A program made the translations under genes and the position numbers. Source: Rikenella microfusus (lineage in GTDB: Bacteria; Bacteroidota; Bacteroidia; Bacteroidales; Tenuifilaceae). From it: a stretch of DNA of 64,000 bases. Positions 19,071 through 27,230 of the stretch are shown piece by piece. Position 1 is the stretch's first letter, and each line of letters opens with the position of its first letter. The stretch covers positions 1 to 64,000 of the forward strand of contig DYKO01000011.1 in the NCBI GenBank assembly GCA_020722565.1, in the 5' to 3' direction. The notes below the pieces were generated by a model. That model saw only the letters and a list, made by a program, of their open reading frames with translations, was not told the DNA's origin and made no database searches.

Positions 19071-19300
19071 AAATTATACTGTTTGCCGTTTGGTCCAATA
19101 ATTATAACATCGGAGTAAAAAATTTTAAGGGATTTGTCGGGCTCTGAAGCTCGAACAGTAGGGTTGGCCTTACTGTAGCGGTGCTGGTTTGTGTACGATA
19201 TGCTTGGACTGTAATTGTTATGGCCAAAACGTACCTGGGTAAAGGCAGCAGCCAAAACCAGGCTGAAAGCTGTTAAGTTGATGGTTTTAATCATACTCAT
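19055..19300 (-). CDS. Hypothetical secreted protein (N-terminal signal), possibly the 5' part of a frameshifted gene
   Basis: MSMIKTINLTAFSLVLAAAFTQ signal-like N-terminus; ends VIIIGPNGKQYNFWKKE* where the +1 frame continues. Confidence 0.5.
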   Translation of the reverse strand: MSMIKTINLTAFSLVLAAAFTQVRFGHNNYSPSISYTNQHRYSKANPTVRASEPDKSLKIFYSDVIIIGPNGKQYNFWKKE

Positions 19301-19302
19301 GG

Positions 19303-19797
19303 CTAAAATGTTTTAGGTTGTGGTTTTTGATTGTTGCAGGGCGAGTAAATTTCCTCGCCGGTTTTATAGTCGAAAGCAGAGGGCAGGTACCTGTCGGGGT
19401 TGCACAGGGAATACTCCGTATAGGTGCTGCCGTTTCTACTCTCCACCCATTTATTGGTAGCGCTATCGGAGTATCTCACCTGTAGGTGCACGTGTGGCTT
19501 AGTACCATCATCATTTGCATTACCTGTTTTTCCGCTAAGCCCCAGCATGGTGGAGTGGAATACCCTATCGCCCACCTTTACGTTGACCGTGTTCAGGTGG
19601 GCAAAGCGCACTCTTATCTTTTGCCCGTTAACACTGTACTCCACCCACACATAGTTGTCGTAGCTTATACCATCGTAATAGTTGGAGGGAAGGTTGCCAA
19701 CCAGCGGGCTAACCACCACCCCATTATCCCATGGGGAGTACACCGGTGTGTTGGGCTCTGCATAAAGGTCAAGTCCATCATGGAATTTGGTGACCAA
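19303..19797 (-). CDS. M23 family metallopeptidase catalytic domain (3' fragment of frameshifted gene)
   Basis: FHDGLDLYAEPNTPVYSPWDNG (HxGxD) and KPHVHLQVRYSDS (HxH); upstream in the same frame GTYGWRRTQRDNNGKLVTK. Confidence 0.85.
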   Translation of the reverse strand: MVTKFHDGLDLYAEPNTPVYSPWDNGVVVSPLVGNLPSNYYDGISYDNYVWVEYSVNGQKIRVRFAHLNTVNVKVGDRVFHSTMLGLSGKTGNANDDGTKPHVHLQVRYSDSATNKWVESRNGSTYTEYSLCNPDRYLPSAFDYKTGEEIYSPCNNQKPQPKTF

Positions 19798-20735
19798 TTT
19801 ACCGTTATTATCACGTTGCGTTCTTCTCCAGCCGTAGGTTCCCCCCCCCGTACCCCACTATTCTGGGTGGGGCAAATCTGCATGGTTACCAAAGGGCTAC
19901 CCGTGCAGGGTAGGGTTGGTTTTGATGGGTTGCTGGGGATGTTTGGGTTGTAGCCGCTGCCTCCACCTCCGCCAGTAGGGTAATCGCCCGGATTGGGAGT
20001 AACACCACCGCTACTGTTGCCACTACCGTCGCCACCGCCTGTTCCATCACCCGAATCGGTAGATGAGCAATCAACCTCGGTGTACAGGTAGGTACACTCA
20101 GATGTAACGGTTGAGGCAGAACCCGGACATGAGTACCAGTCAGTGATATCGCAATCTTCCTGCTGGTACTTTTGCGAACCCCAATTTTCTCTCTCTTTTT
20201 CAGAAAGGAAGGTGAACTGGGGCCTGTCAAGGCAAAGTATCTGCCCATCATGGGTATAGCGATATCCACGCTGAAAGCTTAGCTGCCAATCGTAAATCTG
20301 TATGGTACCGCAAAAGGGTTTTTTGTTGGGGGATTCTTCATCGTTGTTTACAGCCGTTGGGGTTACGATAACAAACTCTGCCACCATTTTCCCGTTACCG
20401 TTGCGGTACATCATAAGGTACGAAAGTTGCTCAAGCGGTATAAGTTTTTCCCCTTTTTCTCCAGGTTTACTAAAAAAGTTTTCTGAAAAGGATAGCCGGA
20501 TAACCGCAGCATGGCCTAGGGAAATGTTTCTTAAATAGGCCAATGACCAATCGGGTTGCTTGTAAATTCCCGCTAAGGGATGTTCCTCTTTTGTTGCATT
20601 TGAGCTAGGGCTGGAACTTTTGCTCATCTGGTTAAATTCATCAATACATTCCTGAATAAAGGTTTGGGGTTCAAATTCATATTCAAACCTATCATTCTGG
20701 CATGAATGAATAAACACTAAAGTAAAAAAAATCAC
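19665..20735 (-). CDS. N-terminal part of the M23 lipoprotein; C-terminal ~70 aa are out of frame after a G9 run
   Basis: FFTLVFIHSCQNDRF lipobox, Gly/Ser/Pro-rich linker (GGGDGSGNSSGGVTPNPGDYPTGGGG); frame departs from the M23 domain at C9 (19841-19849 on + strand). Confidence 0.7.
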   Translation of the reverse strand: MIFFTLVFIHSCQNDRFEYEFEPQTFIQECIDEFNQMSKSSSPSSNATKEEHPLAGIYKQPDWSLAYLRNISLGHAAVIRLSFSENFFSKPGEKGEKLIPLEQLSYLMMYRNGNGKMVAEFVIVTPTAVNNDEESPNKKPFCGTIQIYDWQLSFQRGYRYTHDGQILCLDRPQFTFLSEKERENWGSQKYQQEDCDITDWYSCPGSASTVTSECTYLYTEVDCSSTDSGDGTGGGDGSGNSSGGVTPNPGDYPTGGGGGSGYNPNIPSNPSKPTLPCTGSPLVTMQICPTQNSGVRGGEPTAGEERNVIITVNWSPNSMMDLTFMQSPTHRCTPHGIMGWWLARWLATFPPTITMV

Positions 20736-21048
20736 TAGTTTTAGTAGTGGGGGGGATAAAATCTCATATTTTTCATAGTTTTAATGGTTTAATCACCTAA
20801 TCTTTCGATTTTTGGTGCTTAACTCGGCTACTTTTAATTTTTAAAGGCCTGTGGGATGTCGGTTTTCGCTTTCACATCCCCGACACCCAAACCGGGTGGT
20901 TGGCCCGTTCTATGCAGTTACTTTTTTTTAACCTTCAATAATGAGTAATATAAAAAATTGCAATGCTGCAAAACAGCTATTCAAATTTATATAAAATTTT
21001 ATTTAAATGTGTTTAATCCTTTATGAAAAAAAATAATAAAATGCTATG

Positions 21049-22827
21049 CTACTCCTTTGAAAACTCCACCAATAGTTTACGGTAAACAGAGAATATCTTG
21101 GATTTTGAGACAAAGCCAATGTATTGGTCGCCATCAACAACAGGGAGGTTCCAGGCATTGGAGTACTCAAACTTTTTCATCACGTTTTCCATGTGGTCGT
21201 TAATGTTGATGGTCTCAGGGGGAAGATTCATCAGATCTTGCACCTTAAGCTTATCGTATTGTGATGCATCAAACATTACCGGTCTGATATTATCGAGTGA
21301 AACCACCCCAACAAATTTGTAGTCTTCGGTAACAACCGGAAAAATATTTCTTCGCGATTGACTAACCTTTTTCACCAAGCTGCCAAGGGTTTCGGTTGTA
21401 AAAACTGGAATAAAGTCTGTTTCAATAACCTTTTCAACATTAAGCAGGGTTAGAACTGCTTTATCCTTGTGATGAGTAATGAGTTCGCCTCGCTGGGCTA
21501 ATCTTTTTGTATAAACCGAGTAGGGTTCAAAATACATAATGGTGAGGAAAGCAATGGTTGAAGTTATCATTAAAGGGATGAATAGTGTGTATCCACCGGT
21601 AATTTCAGCTATAAGGAATATGGCCATAAGTGGTGCATGCATAATACCGGCCATTGTTCCGGCCATTCCCACCAGCGCAAAGTTACTCTCCGATACATTT
21701 ATAAAGTTAGCCAGATTAATGAGTTTTGCCAAAAGGTATCCGGCAGCACCGCCAATGAATAGCGAAGGGGCAAAAATTCCACCTACGCCTCCGGCTCCTG
21801 TTGTTACCGCAGTGGCCACTGCTTTCAGAAAAATCAAAAGGAGTAGCGATGCTATTAGTAGCCAGTAATTATTCTGAAAATCGTACAAAGGGCTGTTGTA
21901 AAAAATATAGCTGCTTCTGCCATCGAGCAGGGCCTGGAGCACATCATAGCCCTCACCGAATAAGGGGGGAAATATAAAAATTAGGACACCCAAAACGATT
22001 GAGCCCAATAACCATTTTTTATAAGGACTAGTGGTTAGCTTGAATATCTTTTCAATTCCCATTACTGTTCGGATAAAGTAAAGCGAAACAAATCCGCAGA
22101 ACAAGCCCAGCATAATAAACCAGGGGATGTTGTGAAGAGCAAAGGGTCTAATCACCTCGTATGAAAAAACCACATTGCTGCCCATCAGAAGGTAGCTAAC
22201 CGATGATGCTGTTACGGCAGATATTAACAAAGGCACAATGGAAGAAGTGGTAAGGTCGAGCATTAAAACCTCTAGGGTAAATACTATTCCTGCCAGAGGG
22301 GCTTTGAATATCGAAGCGATTGCCCCAGCAGCGCCGCATCCAATTAGTAGGACTCGTGTTTTATAGTCCATTCTGAAAAATCTACCCACATTTGAACCTA
22401 TTGCCGATCCGGTATAAACAATTGGTGCTTCGGCACCAACAGAACCACCAAAGCCAATGGTTAGGGCGCTTCCCAGAATTGAGCTGAACATGTTGTGGGG
22501 TTTAATATTTCCTCCTAAGCGTGAAATGGAGTACAAAACCTTACTTACCCCATGGCTCAGGTCATCCTTAATGAGGTAACGGGTAAAAAGCAGGGTGATT
22601 AAAATTCCAAGTGCAGGCAAGCCAAAGTAGATCAAACTTGTTGAATTCATTGGTACTATGCCGCCTATGCTACTCCTCACCCAGTGAAGCGTGTTTTTTA
22701 GCGCTACACCCGCAACTCCGCTGAAAAGACCAATGGCAAAGCTGAGTATTAAGGTGATTCTTCGCTCATCTAATCGCCGAAAAATTATCCAGAATCGGGT
22801 AAGGGTAGATTTTACTTTTGACCGCAT
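21049..22827 (-). CDS. ClC family chloride channel with C-terminal CBS domains
   Basis: GFGGSVGAEAPIVYTGSAIGSNVGR, GAGGVGGIFAPSLFIGGAAG, two CBS-like segments; internal Met (MRSKVKS) preferred over the ORF start at 22923. Confidence 0.92.
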   Translation of the reverse strand: MRSKVKSTLTRFWIIFRRLDERRITLILSFAIGLFSGVAGVALKNTLHWVRSSIGGIVPMNSTSLIYFGLPALGILITLLFTRYLIKDDLSHGVSKVLYSISRLGGNIKPHNMFSSILGSALTIGFGGSVGAEAPIVYTGSAIGSNVGRFFRMDYKTRVLLIGCGAAGAIASIFKAPLAGIVFTLEVLMLDLTTSSIVPLLISAVTASSVSYLLMGSNVVFSYEVIRPFALHNIPWFIMLGLFCGFVSLYFIRTVMGIEKIFKLTTSPYKKWLLGSIVLGVLIFIFPPLFGEGYDVLQALLDGRSSYIFYNSPLYDFQNNYWLLIASLLLLIFLKAVATAVTTGAGGVGGIFAPSLFIGGAAGYLLAKLINLANFINVSESNFALVGMAGTMAGIMHAPLMAIFLIAEITGGYTLFIPLMITSTIAFLTIMYFEPYSVYTKRLAQRGELITHHKDKAVLTLLNVEKVIETDFIPVFTTETLGSLVKKVSQSRRNIFPVVTEDYKFVGVVSLDNIRPVMFDASQYDKLKVQDLMNLPPETININDHMENVMKKFEYSNAWNLPVVDGDQYIGFVSKSKIFSVYRKLLVEFSKE

Positions 22828-22956
22828 TATCAAGCACTTTTTGAAATATCGATAAATTAGAATGATGTTTGATTTGTTAACTTTAAATGAATATGCTTGT
22901 CCAAAAATGTATTTCTTCAACAAAAATAGCTATAATTGAACTATAATTTATGGAAC

Positions 22957-24195
22957 ATGATTGAATTTACAAAATATAGACTCGATAACGGTTTGATTCT
23001 TTTAGTGCACAGCGATTACAGTACGCCCATTGTAGCATTCAACATACTGTATCGGGTGGGATCCCGAAACGAGAACCCCGAAAGAACAGGATTTGCCCAT
23101 CTATTTGAACATTTAATGTTTGGTGGTTCAGCTAATATCCCGGTTTTTGATGAACCCCTTGAAAGAGTCGGGGGTGAGAACAACGCCTTTACTTCAAACG
23201 ATATAACCAATTACTATATTACTCTACCTGCTGAGAATGTAGAGTTAGCTTTTTGGCTTGAAAGCGACAGGATGCTTAGCCTTGCTTTTTCCCAAAAAAG
23301 TTTAGATATTCAAAAAAGTGTGGTGCTGGAGGAGTTCAACCAACGCTACCTAAACCAACCCTATGGCGATGTTTGGCTGCATCTTCGGCCATTAGCCTAT
23401 AGGGTTCATCCCTATCGTTGGCCCACCATTGGGCAATCGCCGGAGCACATTAAAATAGCTACTCTTGATGAGGTGGAACGCTTCTTTTTTAGTCATTACG
23501 CACCAAACAATGCTATCCTAACCATTGCAGGTCCCGTTGTGCCAGATAAAATGATGGAGCTGGCCCAAAAGTGGTTTGGCCCAATTGAAATGCGTCAGCT
23601 AACGGAGTCAATTATTTTGCCTGAGCCCCCGCAAACTGAACCCCGAAAACTAACCCTTGAACGTCCGGTCCCCTTTAATGCCATTTACAAGGCCTACCAT
23701 ATGTTCAACCGAATGCATTCCGATTATGCTGCTACCGATTTACTCTCGGATCTGCTATCCAATGGTCGCTCATCGAGGCTCTACCAGCACATGGTTAAGG
23801 ATAAAAAACTGTTTAGCAATGTAAATGCCTATATCACTGGAGATGTTGATGAGGGACTTTTTGTTGTAACCGGCCAGCTATACGATTCGGTATCGTTTGC
23901 CGAAGCAGAGGAGGCTCTTATTTCCGAACTTGAAGACCTAAAATTCAATAGCATTGATGGTTACGAACTCGATAAGGTTAAAAATAAATTCGAGTCCAAT
24001 TTTATGTTTGAACAGGAAAGCGTGTTGAATAATGCCATGAATTTGGCATATTACGAATTTACTGGCGATTCCAATCTCTTAAACATGGAGCTACAGCGAT
24101 ACGCTCAGGTATCGACCAGCGATATTAACAGAGTGGCAGCAAAAGTCTTAGCTGAGCAGAACTGTTCAACCCTTTACTATAAAGCTCAAAAGTAA
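22957..24195 (+). CDS. M16 family metallopeptidase (catalytic subunit type)
   Basis: HLFEHLMFGG (HxxEH zinc motif), R/Y motif absent; ATG at 22957 preferred over TTG at 22936. Confidence 0.94.
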   Translation: MIEFTKYRLDNGLILLVHSDYSTPIVAFNILYRVGSRNENPERTGFAHLFEHLMFGGSANIPVFDEPLERVGGENNAFTSNDITNYYITLPAENVELAFWLESDRMLSLAFSQKSLDIQKSVVLEEFNQRYLNQPYGDVWLHLRPLAYRVHPYRWPTIGQSPEHIKIATLDEVERFFFSHYAPNNAILTIAGPVVPDKMMELAQKWFGPIEMRQLTESIILPEPPQTEPRKLTLERPVPFNAIYKAYHMFNRMHSDYAATDLLSDLLSNGRSSRLYQHMVKDKKLFSNVNAYITGDVDEGLFVVTGQLYDSVSFAEAEEALISELEDLKFNSIDGYELDKVKNKFESNFMFEQESVLNNAMNLAYYEFTGDSNLLNMELQRYAQVSTSDINRVAAKVLAEQNCSTLYYKAQK

Positions 24196-24199
24196 AAAA

Positions 24200-25507
24200 A
24201 TGAACATTTTTTTAGATAGAACTATCCCCCCTAAAAGGGAAATCATAAAGGAGATCAAGATTCCCTCAACGGATGTTTTTGATTTGGCCAATGGTTTTAA
24301 GGTGATTGTTATAAATGCAGGAACCCAGGATCTGGTTAAGGTGGATGTGCTTTTCGAGGCCGGCACAAGGTATCAGCCACAGGCTCTGGTGGCCAATGCT
24401 GCCATTTCAATGCTCACCGAGGGAACGGCCACCCGTACTTCAAAACAGATTGCAGAGGAACTTGACTATTTTGGTAGTTTTGTAGAGTCCTCATTTAGTC
24501 GTGATTTTGCTTCAGTAACACTTTACACAATTGGTAAGCACTATTACCGTGCTTCCGATATACTTTCCGATATATTGATTAACCCATCGTATCCCCAACA
24601 TGAGCTGGAAATATTTTGCCAAAAGGGAAAGCAAATGCTGGAGGTGGAGCTCGAGAAGGTATCAACTCTGGCCCGACAGGCATTCTTTAGCGCCCTATTT
24701 GGGGCAAACCACCCCTATGGCTCTTTTGCTCTTCCCTCCCATTACGATTTACTGACCCGAAATATGGTTGTAACATTTCACCGGCAATACCATACAGCCC
24801 AAAACGGTTTAATTGTTTTGGCGGGCTCTTTAGATGATAGGAAAACTCAATATCTCCTTGATGCTCTTGAATCCAATACTTTTTTGAAATTGGAGGATCA
24901 AGATATTCCTTTCCCCAAATACTCTACAACTAAGCAAAGAGTTTTTACGTATAAAAAAGATGCAATACAATCATCCATCAGAGTGGGGAAGGTTTTTCCT
25001 AAGCGCAACCATCCCGATATGACGGGATTAATAGTATTGAATACCCTGCTGGGTGGTTACTTTGGATCGCGTTTAATGCGAAATATTAGAGAGGATAAGG
25101 GTTATACCTATGGCATTTCGTCGTATATTATGCCCATGGTTGAACATTCGGTCTGGTTGGTTACAACCGATGTGGGGAATGGGTTTGTAGAACCTACAAT
25201 AACCGAATTTTTTACAGAGGTCGAAAGATTGCAACATGAACCCGTGGATTCCGATGAACTTGATTTGGTAAGGGGATATATGATCGGTCAAATTCTTAGA
25301 ACCTTCGATGGGCCTTTAGCCATTTCCGATGCAATGGCAAGTTTGTTTCAGTACAATAATCTCGATAAAGAATATATCAATAACCTTGTTAAAACTATTA
25401 ATTCAATTACCCCAGAGGAAATTATGACACTGGCAAATAGATATTTAGGATTGGATGATATGGTGGTAAGTGTTGCTGGTTCAAGCTGCCCCAAGGGTTT
25501 TAATTAG
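24200..25507 (+). CDS. M16 family peptidase-like protein lacking HxxEH
   Basis: M16 fold pattern (ANGFKVIVINAGTQDLVKVDVLFEAGTRYQ; LLGGYFGSRLMRNIREDKGYTYGI), immediately downstream of the catalytic M16. Confidence 0.92.
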   Translation: MNIFLDRTIPPKREIIKEIKIPSTDVFDLANGFKVIVINAGTQDLVKVDVLFEAGTRYQPQALVANAAISMLTEGTATRTSKQIAEELDYFGSFVESSFSRDFASVTLYTIGKHYYRASDILSDILINPSYPQHELEIFCQKGKQMLEVELEKVSTLARQAFFSALFGANHPYGSFALPSHYDLLTRNMVVTFHRQYHTAQNGLIVLAGSLDDRKTQYLLDALESNTFLKLEDQDIPFPKYSTTKQRVFTYKKDAIQSSIRVGKVFPKRNHPDMTGLIVLNTLLGGYFGSRLMRNIREDKGYTYGISSYIMPMVEHSVWLVTTDVGNGFVEPTITEFFTEVERLQHEPVDSDELDLVRGYMIGQILRTFDGPLAISDAMASLFQYNNLDKEYINNLVKTINSITPEEIMTLANRYLGLDDMVVSVAGSSCPKGFN

Positions 25508-25593
25508 GGATATGCCTACCCCTAAAATTGGGTTAGATTGAAAATTTTATTTGAATCACATTGGCGAAAAATTTTTGTAAATACAAACCGCAG

Positions 25594-27207
25594 ATGAGAA
25601 GAAAACTGGAACTGCTTGCAGCTGCACTTTTGGTGTATATACCATGCATTCTGGCTCAGGTTAATCCAAAGCCTAACCCACCTACTTTGGATTATTTAAC
25701 CAACAATCTACCCAATGGAGATGTAACAATTTACTGGACTCCACCAAAACACGAACCACAAATTGCTGATCCTCTAGGGTATATAATTTATGTTCCCCGA
25801 AACGACCAAAACCCAGGCGGTGGCGATGGATGGGAACCTATCGATACCGTTGATCAAAATACTTTTCAATATACCCATATAGGTGCAAATGGAAATGGGC
25901 AACAAGTGTTTTATGCGGTGGCTTCTCTTGGAACCAGTGAACCTAGCAAGCTAACATCGTATCATTCGCCGGTATGGCTTACCACCCAGTACGATAGCTG
26001 CAATGCAGAGCTCAAAATTTCGTGGCAGGGCTATGAGGGCTGGAATATAAACGACACAATGCCATACCAAAATATTCGTTACCAATTATTTATGGGGAAT
26101 AGTGCTAATACTAGTACTTTCGTTCAAATCTGCGATACAGGGGCTTTTGGTGGTAACAGGTACACCGTAAAAAATGTTCAGGAAAACCACGATTACTACT
26201 TTTACATCAAGGCAACACGAATGGATACCGGATTTGTAAGCTATTCAAACCTTTACCTTATACATACCAAAATGGCAATTCGACCCGAATATGCTTACAT
26301 CGATTCAATTGTTGCAAGCGATAATGGCAATAGAATATATTATACCATTGATCCAAATACCGAAATAACCAATTTCCAACTCTGGCGCTGGGAGCAACCC
26401 GATACCACCCAAAGTATTTTTAGTGCCATTTTGGTAGAGCAATTTACCGTTCCATCAAAAAGCATGTCAATTGATACAAATAATACATGGGCTGCGCGAA
26501 CCCGAAAGTTTTATTATAAGGTGGATGCATACAACGGCTGCAACCAGGCGGTTATGGTTTCCAACTTAGCCAATACAATAATTCCCAGATTGAATCCCAA
26601 GAATAGGAAAGTTGAAATTGAATGGAACGATTTATATATAGATGTAATTCGTAAGCCCAATAGGCAAAATGATAACATTGAATATTCAATTTACCGAAGG
26701 GGATTTACTGTGAATGATGATATTTCTGGTCAAGGGAATTTAGAACAAATCACCAGCGGATTAACTGACACAAAGTTTACTGATGATTTATCCGCTTTTG
26801 AAGGGCAATCGCCACTCTATATAATTATTTTTAAGTACTTTGTTGAAGCTTATGAATTAAACCCTGATGGCGATACTGTTGTATTGAGCCGTTCAAGGGA
26901 GATATCAACCGAAATTCTCCCCGGAGTAACCATGCCAAGCGCAATAGCTCCCAACGATAACCGTAGCGGAAACAATCACCAGCGAAATATCTTTAAGCCG
27001 GTTATCAGTTTTGATGCAAGTTTTACACTAACTATCTACGACCGATGGGGAGGTGTGGTTTACCATGGAAATGAGGGGTGGGACGGAAGAAATAGCCGTG
27101 GAGAGTTCGTAAAGGAAGGGACATACATTTATCGTTTGGTAATCAGTACATCCAATGCGGGCGATATTATCCAAAACGGTAGCATTTCAGTGGTTTACCC
27201 AAGGTAA
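25594..27207 (+). CDS. Secreted Fn3-like protein with gliding-motility-type / T9SS type-B C-terminal domain
   Basis: Signal peptide MRRKLELLAAALLVYIPCILAQ; C-terminus NIFKPVISFDASFTLTIYDRWGGVVYHGNEGWDGRNSRGEFVKEGTYIYRLVI is CHU_C-like. Confidence 0.88.
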   Translation: MRRKLELLAAALLVYIPCILAQVNPKPNPPTLDYLTNNLPNGDVTIYWTPPKHEPQIADPLGYIIYVPRNDQNPGGGDGWEPIDTVDQNTFQYTHIGANGNGQQVFYAVASLGTSEPSKLTSYHSPVWLTTQYDSCNAELKISWQGYEGWNINDTMPYQNIRYQLFMGNSANTSTFVQICDTGAFGGNRYTVKNVQENHDYYFYIKATRMDTGFVSYSNLYLIHTKMAIRPEYAYIDSIVASDNGNRIYYTIDPNTEITNFQLWRWEQPDTTQSIFSAILVEQFTVPSKSMSIDTNNTWAARTRKFYYKVDAYNGCNQAVMVSNLANTIIPRLNPKNRKVEIEWNDLYIDVIRKPNRQNDNIEYSIYRRGFTVNDDISGQGNLEQITSGLTDTKFTDDLSAFEGQSPLYIIIFKYFVEAYELNPDGDTVVLSRSREISTEILPGVTMPSAIAPNDNRSGNNHQRNIFKPVISFDASFTLTIYDRWGGVVYHGNEGWDGRNSRGEFVKEGTYIYRLVISTSNAGDIIQNGSISVVYPR

Positions 27208-27230
27208 TAGCAATATAGATTTTTACTGTT

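Noticed and set aside
19486-19953. 155-aa plus-strand ORF antisense to the M23 gene
   Set aside because: Opposite strand encodes clear M23 motifs; antisense translation has no recognisable features.
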